From positions 1,178,001 through 1,242,000 of the forward strand of contig OY970260.1 in NCBI GenBank assembly GCA_963715625.1: DNA of 64,000 bases, in the 5' to 3' direction. Within the stretch, counting starts at the first letter, position 1. Each line of letters opens with the position of its first letter. The notes beneath the pieces were generated by a model. That model made no database searches, was not told the DNA's origin, and saw only the letters and a list, made by a program, of their open reading frames with translations. This stretch comes from VRUE01 sp963715625 (GTDB taxonomy: Bacteria > Actinomycetota > Thermoleophilia > Solirubrobacterales > 70-9). Below, piece after piece: positions 41,038 through 48,369 of the stretch. Made by a program: the position numbers and the translations under genes.

Positions 41038-41231
41038 CGATCCATCGGTTCCCGGCAATGCGAACCAGCTCGTTTATCTCGACAGGGCAGTGGCTACCTG
41101 GACCCGCGGGAGAACTCCTGCGTGGTCACCCGATCTCGGAGATTGCCGAGGCGAGCTGGTGCCGAGGAGAAGCGGTGTATTTTCAGGTGTTCTATCGGGT
41201 AGATTAGACGGGCAACCAATGGAGGCACCCA

Positions 41232-41627
41232 ATGCCCGTCCTTACCGCACCCGCAGCAGAGAGGCTTGATCGAGACGCCGCGACCCTGACGGTCGCTGAG
41301 GTGGCCGGCTACCTGCAGGACCATCTCGGCCAGCGGGTCGCCGCGCATCTCGTGGGGCTGCGGGACGCCAAGCAGATCGGCCGCTATCGCCGGGAGGACG
41401 GGCCGGAGCCGAACCAGCGCACCGAGCTGCGCTTGCGCGAGGGATACAAGGTCGTCCGCATGATCGTCGAGGCGTTCGACGAGAAGACGGCGAAAGCCTG
41501 GCTCTTCGGCACCAACACCCGCCTCGGCGACGAAGCGCCGATCGACGTTCTGCGAGCGGCGGTCGAGCCGGCGCAGTTCGCCGAGGTCCGCGCTGCCGCC
41601 AGGCAGCTCATTAGCTTTGAGGAGTGA
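41232..41627 (+). CDS. MbcA/Xre-type (DUF2384) antitoxin-like protein, orphan
   Basis: 131 residues. The central helix bundle ends in the DUF2384 signature AKAWLFGTNTRLGDEAPIDVLRAA. Such antitoxins pair with RES-domain NAD-depleting toxins, which usually follow directly; here the next gene is a FitA antitoxin, so no RES toxin is present. Likely a stranded antitoxin or one acting in trans. Confidence 0.75.
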   Translation: MPVLTAPAAERLDRDAATLTVAEVAGYLQDHLGQRVAAHLVGLRDAKQIGRYRREDGPEPNQRTELRLREGYKVVRMIVEAFDEKTAKAWLFGTNTRLGDEAPIDVLRAAVEPAQFAEVRAAARQLISFEE

Positions 41628-41672
41628 GCGGGGGGAGAGCTGTGGCGAGGCTTTGCTAGCATTGCTAGCGCT

Positions 41673-41906
41673 ATGGCACAACTACTGGTTCGTGACATAG
41701 AGGCCGATGTTGTGCGCGAGCTGAAGATTCGTGCCGCTCAGCATGGCCGCTCGGCCGAGGAGGAGCATCGGCGGATCCTGCGCGAGGCGCTGCGTCCTCA
41801 AGGGCCGGCCAAGTCCCTCAAGGAGCTCTTGCTGGAGATGCCAGACGTCGGCGAGGACGGGGACTTCGAGCGGCCCGTGGATCGCGGTCGCCCGGTCGAG
41901 CTTTGA
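41673..41906 (+). CDS. FitA-like ribbon-helix-helix antitoxin
   Basis: 77 residues. MAQLLVRDIEADVVRELKIRAAQHGRSAEEEHRRILREAL is the FitA/Arc DNA-binding part, then LKELLLEMPDVGEDGDFERP, the toxin-blocking tail. The direct repeat TTGCTAGC at about 41654-41669 lies upstream. The toxin gene overlaps by TTGA. Confidence 0.87.
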   Translation: MAQLLVRDIEADVVRELKIRAAQHGRSAEEEHRRILREALRPQGPAKSLKELLLEMPDVGEDGDFERPVDRGRPVEL

Positions 41907-42358
41907 GCTACCTGCTCGATACCAACGTCATCTCCGAGTTGCGCAAGGGGGAGCGAGCCAACCCGAGCGTCGCTTCGTGGTTCGCCGGCGTCGCCGACGA
42001 GGAGATCTTTCTCAGCGTCTTGACGATCGGCGAGATCCGCCGCAGGGTCGAGAGCGTGCGCCGCCGCGACCCCGACTCGGCGGCCACGCTGGACAGCTGG
42101 CTCGCCCGCCTGAGCGAGGCCCACCGCGACCGGATCGTCGCGGTCGACCGCCCGATCGCCGAGGAGTGGGGCAGGATGAACGTGCCCGACCCGCTGCCCG
42201 TCGTCGACGGCCTGCTGGCCGCGACGGCGAGGATCCTGGGCCTGACGCTGGTCACCCGCAACACGGCCGACGTCGAGGGCACGGGCATCGAGCTGCTCGA
42301 TCCGTTCTCGTCAACCACTGACGGACGCGATCCAGGCGCTCTTCCAGCTGAGCGATAG
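41903..42358 (+). CDS. FitB PIN-domain toxin with altered C-terminus
   Basis: 151 residues from TTG 41903. YLLDTNVISELRKGE (Asp), LSVLTIGEIRRRVE (Glu), PVVDGLLAATA (Asp), LVTRNTADVEGTGIELLDPF (Asp/Asn). Normal FitB ends near ELLDPF; here about 18 more residues follow, the last ten or so on the antisense strand of the tRNA-Ala 5' half with the stop inside it. So the original stop was lost at the island boundary. The added tail probably does not harm the fold. Confidence 0.85.
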   Translation: MSYLLDTNVISELRKGERANPSVASWFAGVADEEIFLSVLTIGEIRRRVESVRRRDPDSAATLDSWLARLSEAHRDRIVAVDRPIAEEWGRMNVPDPLPVVDGLLAATARILGLTLVTRNTADVEGTGIELLDPFSSTTDGRDPGALPAER

Positions 42359-42362
42359 CCCC
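42327..42362 (-). pseudogene. Displaced 5' half of tRNA-Ala(CGC), right island boundary
   Basis: Minus strand, from 42362: GGGGCTATCGCTCAGCTGG and on to the anticodon region CTGGATCGC, then the tRNA match stops. Differs from the intact copy at two positions. With the 3' half at 10260-10301 it would rebuild the original chromosomal gene, 32 kb apart. Confidence 0.85.
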
Positions 42363-42448
42363 GGGTGCGCGGCTGGGAGGATCGTCCCAGGGCCCTCGCA
42401 AGGCGAGGGATAACCGCATAGGCTTTAGCTTCCCCGACTACGCCGCTC

Positions 42449-43333
42449 ATGGGCATTCTTGACGAGGCAATCCGAGAGCATCTGGAGCTGAAGCGCGCGC
42501 ACGGCGCGGGCGATTCCGAGCTGCAGCAGCTCGAGGACGAGGCGTTCGGCCAGGCCGAGCGGCCTGGGGGCGAGGCCTCCCCGGATGCCGCCGCGGAGGC
42601 GCCGACGCAGTTCATGGCGCAGCCGGAGGCTCCTGAGGAGTCCACCACCGGCAGGCGCGAGCCACCCTCGATCGCGGATCTGCAGGAGCCGCCGCCTCCG
42701 CCCGCCGAGGAGGAGCAGCCGGCGATGGAGCACGAGATCCTCGACGCGCCCGAGGCGGTCGAGGAGGAATCCCCGTCGGCAGCCGAGCCCGAGCCCGCCG
42801 GCCCCACCGCCGAGGAGCGCCAGGCGATCGCCGAGCAGCCGACCGAGCTCCACGACATCGAGGAGGAAGTCGGAGCGGAGTCCCCCAGCCCCTCCGACGA
42901 GGAGCTGGTGGAAGAGGAGATCGCCGAGCCCCGGCTCGCCCCCGCCGACCCGCTCGCAGACCTCGAAGACGACGAGGAGGCCGAGGTCACAGTCAAGGGC
43001 CCGGCCCCGGACGACGATGACGAGCTCGAGGACGAGGACGACGCCTTCTGGAACGAGCAGCGCCTCTCGGACGAACTCGACCGGGCCCTGGAGGCGCCGA
43101 CGGATTCAGAGCCGGAGCTCGCCGAGGAGCCCGAGTCCGGCGAAGAGCCCGCCCTCCCGCACGTCGCCGAGATCGAGGACGACGACGAGCCCGAGCCCGT
43201 CCAGGATCCCGACTCGCCCCACCATCATGAGGACGTGCTCGAGGACACCCCCGACTTCCTCGAGGAGACCCCCGAGGACGACCAGCTCTGGTTCGAGCAG
43301 AAGCCGCCGAAGGACTTCGACTTCGACGACTGA
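42449..43333 (+). CDS. Highly acidic low-complexity protein
   Basis: 294 residues. A helical start (GILDEAIREHLELKRAHGAGDSELQQLEDE) then long Glu/Asp/Pro/Ala-rich stretches to the end (KPPKDFDFDD). Probably an intrinsically disordered cytoplasmic protein; the N-terminal helix may bind a partner. Conserved-looking chromosomal gene between the island and tRNA-Ala(TGC). No function known. Confidence 0.7.
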   Translation: MGILDEAIREHLELKRAHGAGDSELQQLEDEAFGQAERPGGEASPDAAAEAPTQFMAQPEAPEESTTGRREPPSIADLQEPPPPPAEEEQPAMEHEILDAPEAVEEESPSAAEPEPAGPTAEERQAIAEQPTELHDIEEEVGAESPSPSDEELVEEEIAEPRLAPADPLADLEDDEEAEVTVKGPAPDDDDELEDEDDAFWNEQRLSDELDRALEAPTDSEPELAEEPESGEEPALPHVAEIEDDDEPEPVQDPDSPHHHEDVLEDTPDFLEETPEDDQLWFEQKPPKDFDFDD

Positions 43334-43384
43334 GGGGGTCGGCAGCGCATCCGCTGCCTGAAACCCGCCTACACTCTGTGATGC

Positions 43385-43457
43385 GGGGCCATAGCTCAGC
43401 TGGCAGAGCGTCGCGTTTGCAACGCGAAGGTCGCCGGTTCGATCCCGGCTGGCTCCA
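43385..43457 (+). tRNA. tRNA-Ala(TGC)
   Basis: 73 nt. Acceptor GGGGCCA/TGGCTCC with G3:U70, D-arm GCTC/GAGC, anticodon stem TCGCG/CGCGA with loop TTTGCAA (anticodon TGC), T-arm GCCGG TTCGATC CCGGC. CCA is not encoded. Not used as an insertion site here. Confidence 0.96.
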
Positions 43458-43496
43458 TTGTCTGCCAAGCCCCCGGCTTCGCGGAGCAGAAGCGGT

Positions 43497-44261
43497 TCAC
43501 GGCGCCAGGCAGGCGACTTCCACCTTCAGAGTCGTGTCGGTTCCCGTGTCGTTGCCGGCCGTGACGTGGAGCCCCGACGGCTGCCCGGTCGTAGCGTCGT
43601 ACAGCCAGTAGAACTCGCTCAGCCACAGCTCTTGGTCGTCGGTTCCGCCCACCCCTTCCCAGTCGACGCCGCCGGCGACCGCCATTTCGTCGTTGAAGCA
43701 GAGGACCTCTTTGAAATTGGTGTCGTAGTTGCCGTTCTCGGCGGTTCCCCCGTCTGGGACGACCACGGTGCCGCTGCGTTTCGTGATCGTGCCGAAGCTG
43801 GACGCGGTCACCGAATCGTCGGCGATGTTCTGGGCGGTGGTTGCGGCGAGTGCGCTCGGCACCTGGCCGAGGCTGCCCTCGACGATGTCGCTGCCGCTCA
43901 GCGTGTCGTTCGTGACCTGGGCCGTGCCGATTGCGTTCTGCGCGATCGTCGGGTTCGGGTAGGTGCCGGCGAGGCCGCCACCCGCTGTCGCGCCATTGAA
44001 CTGCGCATCGCTGCCGGCCGGGCCCTGCGGCCCCCTGGGGCCGGGGGACTTGATGGCCTCCTGCGCCAACTTCAAAGCTTCCTTCGAGCGCTTATCGGCC
44101 TTCTTGGCGATCTTGAGCGCCTTTGCCACCGAGTTGACAGCGGAAGCCGCACCCTCCAACGCCTGGGCTGGCGCACCGGCGGCCACCAACAGCGCGACCG
44201 CACCGACCGCAATCCCGTAGCGCTGAGAGCGCAGCTCGGCCCGCAGACGAGTCCACCTCAT
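43497..44261 (-). CDS. Secreted protein with a short collagen-like segment
   Basis: 254 residues. N-terminal export signal (RYGIAVGAVALLVAAGAPAQAL), a Lys-rich helix (AKALKIAKKADKRSKEALKLA), a short GPRGPQGPAG collagen-like piece, repeats rich in Asn/Ala/Thr (NAIGTAQVTNDTLSG) and a beta-rich C-terminal domain. The pattern is common in Thermoleophilia surface proteins; function unknown. Confidence 0.7.
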   Translation of the reverse strand: MRWTRLRAELRSQRYGIAVGAVALLVAAGAPAQALEGAASAVNSVAKALKIAKKADKRSKEALKLAQEAIKSPGPRGPQGPAGSDAQFNGATAGGGLAGTYPNPTIAQNAIGTAQVTNDTLSGSDIVEGSLGQVPSALAATTAQNIADDSVTASSFGTITKRSGTVVVPDGGTAENGNYDTNFKEVLCFNDEMAVAGGVDWEGVGGTDDQELWLSEFYWLYDATTGQPSGLHVTAGNDTGTDTTLKVEVACLAP

Positions 44262-44447
44262 GTGCCTTCAATCCTCCGGCGCCAGTTGCTTCCTGGCCAA
44301 GACGACGAGCGCCGTTCGCGCCGACCGGCGACTCCACCATACATCCGGACGACTCCCCAGGCGAGGGTCTGCGCCCTGGGCACCGGCTGGCTCCATCTCA
44401 GGGGATGTGGCGTCCTGGACAGCCGGCAGGGCCGAGAAGTGTGCCAA

Positions 44448-45914
44448 CTACCCGCTCGGCTCGGACCCCGGCAGGTCCGTCGTCCCCGGCTCTGCCGGGA
44501 ACGAGCCCGATGCATCCGCCGCCATCACGACCCGGCGCCTCAGCAGCTCGCGGGTTGCGGCGATCGCGTCCTCGCGGGCGCGCTCTCGGTCGAGGCCGTA
44601 GCGTTCGGCGAGTGCCTCTGCCGCCTCGGCGAGCGTGCCACCGTCCAGAGCGTCCATGACGACGCCGCCGGATTCGTTCAGTTGCAGGTAGCTGCCGTCC
44701 CCGGCCAGCCGCACGAAGCGCTGCCGCTCGCTGCCGCTCCAGCGCAGCGGCGCGTGGCGGTATCGTCGCGCCCCCGCCAGCCCCCGGACCTTCTCTTCAG
44801 CTTCCAAAAGCTCCACCACCGGGTCGACCGGCGGTGGGGGAGTCGGCTCCGGCACGGGCGCGTCCCGACCGACAGCCCTCCCGGTCAGCGAACCACTGGC
44901 CACGGGGATCTCGTCATCGAGATACGCGACAAGCTCCGACCTCGGCAAATCCTCCGGCCCCTTCATCGCACCGGCCCAGCGGTTAATACGCTCGTCATCC
45001 CACCCCTCGCGGATCGCCGCCCAGCACGCCTCGACCCCGTCGCGCGCCGCGTTGCCGAAGCTGAAGGGCCGCATCGAGTCCGGACGCACGTCGCCGTTGG
45101 GCCGCACCAGGAAGCTGCCCGGCGCTTCGCGGCCCTGCAGGCTGAGGCTGCCGCCGGTCCCAGGCTGCAGCACGATCCGCATCGCCTCGCCGCGGCGCTC
45201 GCGGAACCCCTCGATCGCCTCCCGCAGCGCCTTGCGCGAGACCTTCCACTCGCCGCCCCGCGCCGCCGCCCCGGTCATCACCACCGGCGTCACCCGCACC
45301 CAGGGCACGCCCAGCGCCCACATCTGCTCGAGGAAGTCCGGCACGGCCCTGGCGTTCGCCGGCGTGACCACGTGCACGACGCAGACGCCGACGCCCGCGC
45401 CGAGCAGCCGGTCGATCCCCTCGACCGCCCGCCGCCAGCTTCCCGGCACCCCGCGCGAGCCGTCGTGCAGGCCCGCCCGCGCCCCGTCGAGCGAGACGTG
45501 CGCGGTGAGGCCCCGCGCCGCCCCCAGCCGCCGCGCCACCTCCTCGTCGACGAACCAGCCGTTGGTGTTGAGCGTCACCCCGACGCCGGCACCGGCCAGC
45601 TCCTCGACCGTCTCCAGGGTCAGCTCCCGGCGCAGCAGCGGCTCGCCGCCGGTGACGACCGCCTCGACGATGCCGAGGTCGAGCGACTGGCGCACGACCT
45701 CGCGCCACTGCTCGTCGCTCAGCTCCGGGGTGCGCTGAAGCGTGTGCCGCGGCGAGTCGGTGTAGCAGAACCCGCAGCGCAGGTTGCAGGCGTAGGTGAT
45801 CTCGAGCTTCGCCCCGACCGGCCGCTCGGGGGGGTCGGTGAGCGCCCGCGGCGGCCGGCGGCCGGCCCGCCACAGCAGCCGGCCCCAGGTGAAGCTGTTC
45901 TCGCGCGTCAGCAC
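44448..45914 (-). CDS. Radical SAM enzyme fused to a PqqD-like domain (RiPP maturase)
   Basis: 488 residues from GTG 45914. Cluster motif CNLRCGFC near residue 40 (CxxxCxxC), TGGEPLLR, LNTNGWFV. After a Pro-rich linker, the C-terminal 80 residues, RFVRLAGDGSYLQLNESGGVVMDALDGGTLAEAAEALAERY, form a PqqD-like peptide-binding domain (RRE). Such fusions modify ribosomal peptides by radical chemistry. The likely substrate is the 37-residue peptide encoded 52 bp upstream. Few cysteines occur in the C-terminal half, so a full SPASM domain is doubtful. Confidence 0.85.
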   Translation of the reverse strand: MLTRENSFTWGRLLWRAGRRPPRALTDPPERPVGAKLEITYACNLRCGFCYTDSPRHTLQRTPELSDEQWREVVRQSLDLGIVEAVVTGGEPLLRRELTLETVEELAGAGVGVTLNTNGWFVDEEVARRLGAARGLTAHVSLDGARAGLHDGSRGVPGSWRRAVEGIDRLLGAGVGVCVVHVVTPANARAVPDFLEQMWALGVPWVRVTPVVMTGAAARGGEWKVSRKALREAIEGFRERRGEAMRIVLQPGTGGSLSLQGREAPGSFLVRPNGDVRPDSMRPFSFGNAARDGVEACWAAIREGWDDERINRWAGAMKGPEDLPRSELVAYLDDEIPVASGSLTGRAVGRDAPVPEPTPPPPVDPVVELLEAEEKVRGLAGARRYRHAPLRWSGSERQRFVRLAGDGSYLQLNESGGVVMDALDGGTLAEAAEALAERYGLDRERAREDAIAATRELLRRRVVMAADASGSFPAEPGTTDLPGSEPSG

Positions 45915-45966
45915 GTCAGCCGGCCGAGCGGCCGGTGTAGCCCACGCCGCTCGGTTGCTTCACCTC

Positions 45967-46080
45967 TCAGCTGGGCGGCTGCTGCTGGCTGCTGCCCGCG
46001 GCCGTGCTCACCGGCATGCCGCCGGTGTCGATCTCCTCGACGCTGGGCGCCTCATAGGGCTTGGACTGGTCGTCGCTCAT
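45967..46080 (-). CDS. RiPP precursor peptide
   Basis: 37 residues from ATG 46080 (GGAGGGGGAGAG upstream). SKPYEAPSVEEIDTGG at the front resembles the YxxPxL-type leader of lasso-like peptides that the PqqD domain recognises; the core would be the Ser/Thr/Gln-rich MPVSTAAGSSQQQPPS. Lies between an HprK-like kinase gene and the radical SAM-PqqD gene on the same strand. Confidence 0.75.
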   Translation of the reverse strand: MSDDQSKPYEAPSVEEIDTGGMPVSTAAGSSQQQPPS

Positions 46081-46120
46081 CTCTCCCCCTCCTGTGTGGA
46101 TTGAAGCCTGCCGGCGCAGT

Positions 46121-46996
46121 CTAGCCTCGACCCGCTGTCGAGTCGAGCATCCTTCGCGCTGCCCCGCTGAGCTCGCCGAGGTCGTCGGGCAGCGAGACGC
46201 TGAAGGCGGGCACGGTGCCCAGCAGCCGTGCCAGCCGGGCGAAGGCCGCGCCGATCGAGGCGCGAGCACCGGTGTGGATGAGGTTGGGAGTGAGGAGGGC
46301 CAGCGCCCGCGCCGCCTCGAGCGGCTCGACCCCGAGCTCTTCACCGCGTTCGCCGAGCAGCACGACGGCCGCCACCGGGCAGGGCGGCGGCTCGCCCGGC
46401 CCGGGATCGCCGAGCAGCTCGGTCCGCACCCGTCCCTCGCCGTCGGGCCGACGCACCCGGACGCCCCGCGCCCCGGGGAAGGCGACCGGTTTGCCGGCGC
46501 CGAGATCGACCGCGATCCCGTCCTCGCCGAGCAGCCGCTGCCCCGCCTCACCCAGCGCCCGCGCCAGCGTCGACTTCCCGCGCTGGGTCGGCCCGCAGAA
46601 GAGGACCGCCCGACCGTCAACCTCGGCCCCGGCCGCGTGGAGGGCGAGGTCTCCGCGCATCGCCAGCAGCGTGCAGATCGCCGAGGAGGCGACCCGGTGC
46701 TCGAGCAGCTCGTCGTCCTCGTCGTCGCGCTCGACGAGGACCCGGCCCGCTTCCGGCTCGAGCAGGAAGCGCCCGCTCGGCGGCAGCTCGACCAGGCAGC
46801 GGCCGTCTTCGTGCTCGTAGCTGGCGTACCAGCGGTGGCCGCGGTCGTCGGCGAGGATCGCGACGGGGTCTCCCCGCGGCGGCAGGAGCGGGCCGGGCGC
46901 GAACTCGACCGCCAGCTCGCCGCGCGTTCCCGGCGCCGCGTTCAGCCGCCGCAGCGGCAGCTCGGTCTTAACCTCGAATCCGTAGAGGCTGCCCAT
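46121..46996 (-). CDS. HprK-like kinase of the RiPP cluster
   Basis: 291 residues from ATG 46996. C-terminal P-loop domain with LFCGPTQRGKSTLARALGEAG (about 157-177) followed by LLGEDGIAVDL, as in HPr kinase-related proteins. LALHAAGAEVDGRAV precedes it. Related kinases occur in lasso and other RiPP clusters, where some phosphorylate the peptide. The N-terminal half (EVKTELPLRRL, LVELPPSGRFLLEPEAG) is not recognised. Divergent from the PqqD gene by 22 bp. Confidence 0.8.
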   Translation of the reverse strand: MGSLYGFEVKTELPLRRLNAAPGTRGELAVEFAPGPLLPPRGDPVAILADDRGHRWYASYEHEDGRCLVELPPSGRFLLEPEAGRVLVERDDEDDELLEHRVASSAICTLLAMRGDLALHAAGAEVDGRAVLFCGPTQRGKSTLARALGEAGQRLLGEDGIAVDLGAGKPVAFPGARGVRVRRPDGEGRVRTELLGDPGPGEPPPCPVAAVVLLGERGEELGVEPLEAARALALLTPNLIHTGARASIGAAFARLARLLGTVPAFSVSLPDDLGELSGAARRMLDSTAGRG

Positions 46997-47018
46997 CGCG
47001 GGTCTTAGGGTATGGATC

Positions 47019-47306
47019 GTGGGGGCAGCGCAGATCGGAGCGGAGACCACGTTGCGGCGCACGGAGCGCGCGGTCCACGGCGACCTGCCCGAGGAGACCG
47101 TCCTGCTCGACGTCGATTCCGGCGTCGCCCTGCGACTCAACGCGACCGGCGCCTGGATCTGGGGTCGGCTGGAGGAGCCGCGCAGCGTGGCCGAGCTGGC
47201 ACGGGGTCTGGGCGAGCGCTTCGAGATCGCCGAGCCCCGCGCCCTCGACGACGTCGTCGCCTTTGCCCGCGAGATGACCCGCCGCGAACTGCTGGCGGCA
47301 TCCTGA
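47019..47306 (+). CDS. PqqD-family protein
   Basis: 95 residues from GTG 47019. LPEETVLLDVDSGVALRLNATGAWIWGRLEEPRSVAELARGLGERF is the PqqD fold with the loop after the first strands. Likely peptide chaperone of the RiPP cluster, beside the PqqD domain already fused to the radical SAM enzyme, so one cluster has two such domains. Divergent from the kinase gene; the 22-bp gap leaves little room for two promoters. Confidence 0.82.
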   Translation: MGAAQIGAETTLRRTERAVHGDLPEETVLLDVDSGVALRLNATGAWIWGRLEEPRSVAELARGLGERFEIAEPRALDDVVAFAREMTRRELLAAS

Positions 47307-47319
47307 CCGGCGCGATGCG

Positions 47320-47401
47320 GCGTCCTCGGTCGCTCGCGTGCAGAGCACGCCACGCTCCCTGTGTCCTTGCCTCGCTTGGTCAGGAGCCGCCAGGCAAATT
47401 T
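47320..47401. repeat. Interspersed repeat, copy 1 (lipA 3' end)
   Basis: From GCGTCCTCGGTCGCTCGCG to about AAATTT. The first 53 bases differ from 56514-56566 (inside thiE) at two positions. It covers the last codons of lipA and reaches to just after the PqqD gene. Confidence 0.75.
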
Positions 47402-48369
47402 TGATCCGCGTGGTAGCTGCTGCGCACCAGCGGCCCCGAGGCAACCGACTCGAAGCCGAGCTCGTAGGCGGCCTTCTCCAGCGCCTCGAACTCCTCCGGG
47501 TGCCAGTAGCGGACGACCGGCAGGTGGTTCTCGGTCGGGCGCAGGTACTGGCCCACGGTCAGCACCTGGACGCGGTGCTCGCGCAGGATGCCGAAGGCCT
47601 CGACCATCTCCTCGAAGGACTCGCCGAGGCCGACCATCAGCCCCGACTTGGTGACGACCCGCTCGCCGCCCATCTCCTTCGCCATCTTCAGCACCCGGGC
47701 CGAGCGCAGGAACTTGGAGCCGCGCCGCGCCACCGGGTAGAGGCGCGGAACCGTCTCGACGTTGTGGTTGAAGACGTCGGGACGCTCGTGGATCACCTTC
47801 GCCAGCGGCATCTCCTGGCCGCGGAAGTCCGGTGTCAGGATCTCGACCTTGCAGCCCGGTGCCTGCATCCGGATCGAGCGGATCACGCCGACGAAGGCGC
47901 TCGCACCGTAGTCGGGCAGGTCGTCGCGGTCGACGGAGGTGACGACGGCGTGGCGCAGGCCCATCCGCTTCACCTGGTTGGCGACGCGCAGCGGCTCCAG
48001 CGGGTCGTTCCAGGTCGGCACCCCTGTCTTCACGTTGCAGAAGCCGCAGCGTCGCGTGCAGACGTCGCCGAGGATCATGAAGGTCGCGGTGCCGCGCTCC
48101 CAGCACTCGCCGACGTTGGGGCAGTTGGCCTCCTCGCAGACGGTGTGCAGGCGCTCGGCGCCGATCATCGACTTCAGCCGGCGGTAGGTCGGCCCGCCCG
48201 GCGCCGGCACCTTCAGCCACGGTGGCTTGCGGGCGCGGCGGAAGGGGACGGTGCCGGCGCTCTTGGGGGCCGTGCCACCGGGCTTGGCCCGGGAGCGGGT
48301 TACGTGGACGCGCTCGGCCGCAGCCGTGGACGCGCCGCCGTCCTCGGTCGTCTCGGAGGGGCTCGTCAT
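47380..48369 (-). CDS. lipA: Lipoyl synthase
   Basis: 329 residues. Radical SAM LipA: auxiliary cluster motif CEEANCPNVGEC (about 95-106), radical SAM motif CTRRCGFCNV (about 120-129), and the RSSY motif near the C-terminus (VRSSYHADQ). Inserts sulfur into octanoyl groups on E2 and GcvH. Its stop lies within an interspersed repeat, which supplies the last codons (QNLPGGS). Start ATG 48369 overlaps the lipB stop. Operon with lipB and the dehydrogenase genes. Confidence 0.96.
   Translation of the reverse strand: MTSPSETTEDGGASTAAAERVHVTRSRAKPGGTAPKSAGTVPFRRARKPPWLKVPAPGGPTYRRLKSMIGAERLHTVCEEANCPNVGECWERGTATFMILGDVCTRRCGFCNVKTGVPTWNDPLEPLRVANQVKRMGLRHAVVTSVDRDDLPDYGASAFVGVIRSIRMQAPGCKVEILTPDFRGQEMPLAKVIHERPDVFNHNVETVPRLYPVARRGSKFLRSARVLKMAKEMGGERVVTKSGLMVGLGESFEEMVEAFGILREHRVQVLTVGQYLRPTENHLPVVRYWHPEEFEALEKAAYELGFESVASGPLVRSSYHADQNLPGGS

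Larger units (their letters stand above)
31622..42326. mobile_element. Putative element B, between the intact tRNA and its displaced 5' half
   Basis: About 10.7 kb delimited by GCGATCCAGGCGCTCTTCCA, identical at 31617-31636 and 42327-42346. It carries two PIN modules, a HipA-like kinase group, two unknown genes, the inverted-site pair with ATP-grasp and STAND genes, a tyrosine recombinase gene (in-frame TGA) and an orphan antitoxin. Its left end shares repeat order and spacing with the left end of element A. Whether it was once mobile on its own is an inference. Confidence 0.5.

Noticed and set aside
43458..46124. 888-codon open frame on the plus strand
   Set aside because: Antisense to the secreted protein, the radical SAM gene and the precursor; Arg/Pro/His-rich composition typical of a GC-rich shadow frame.
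46997..48220. Upstream extension of the HprK-like kinase to about 699 codons
   Set aside because: Overlaps lipA on the same strand in another frame and the PqqD gene; family sequence starts at MGSLYGFEV, 46996.
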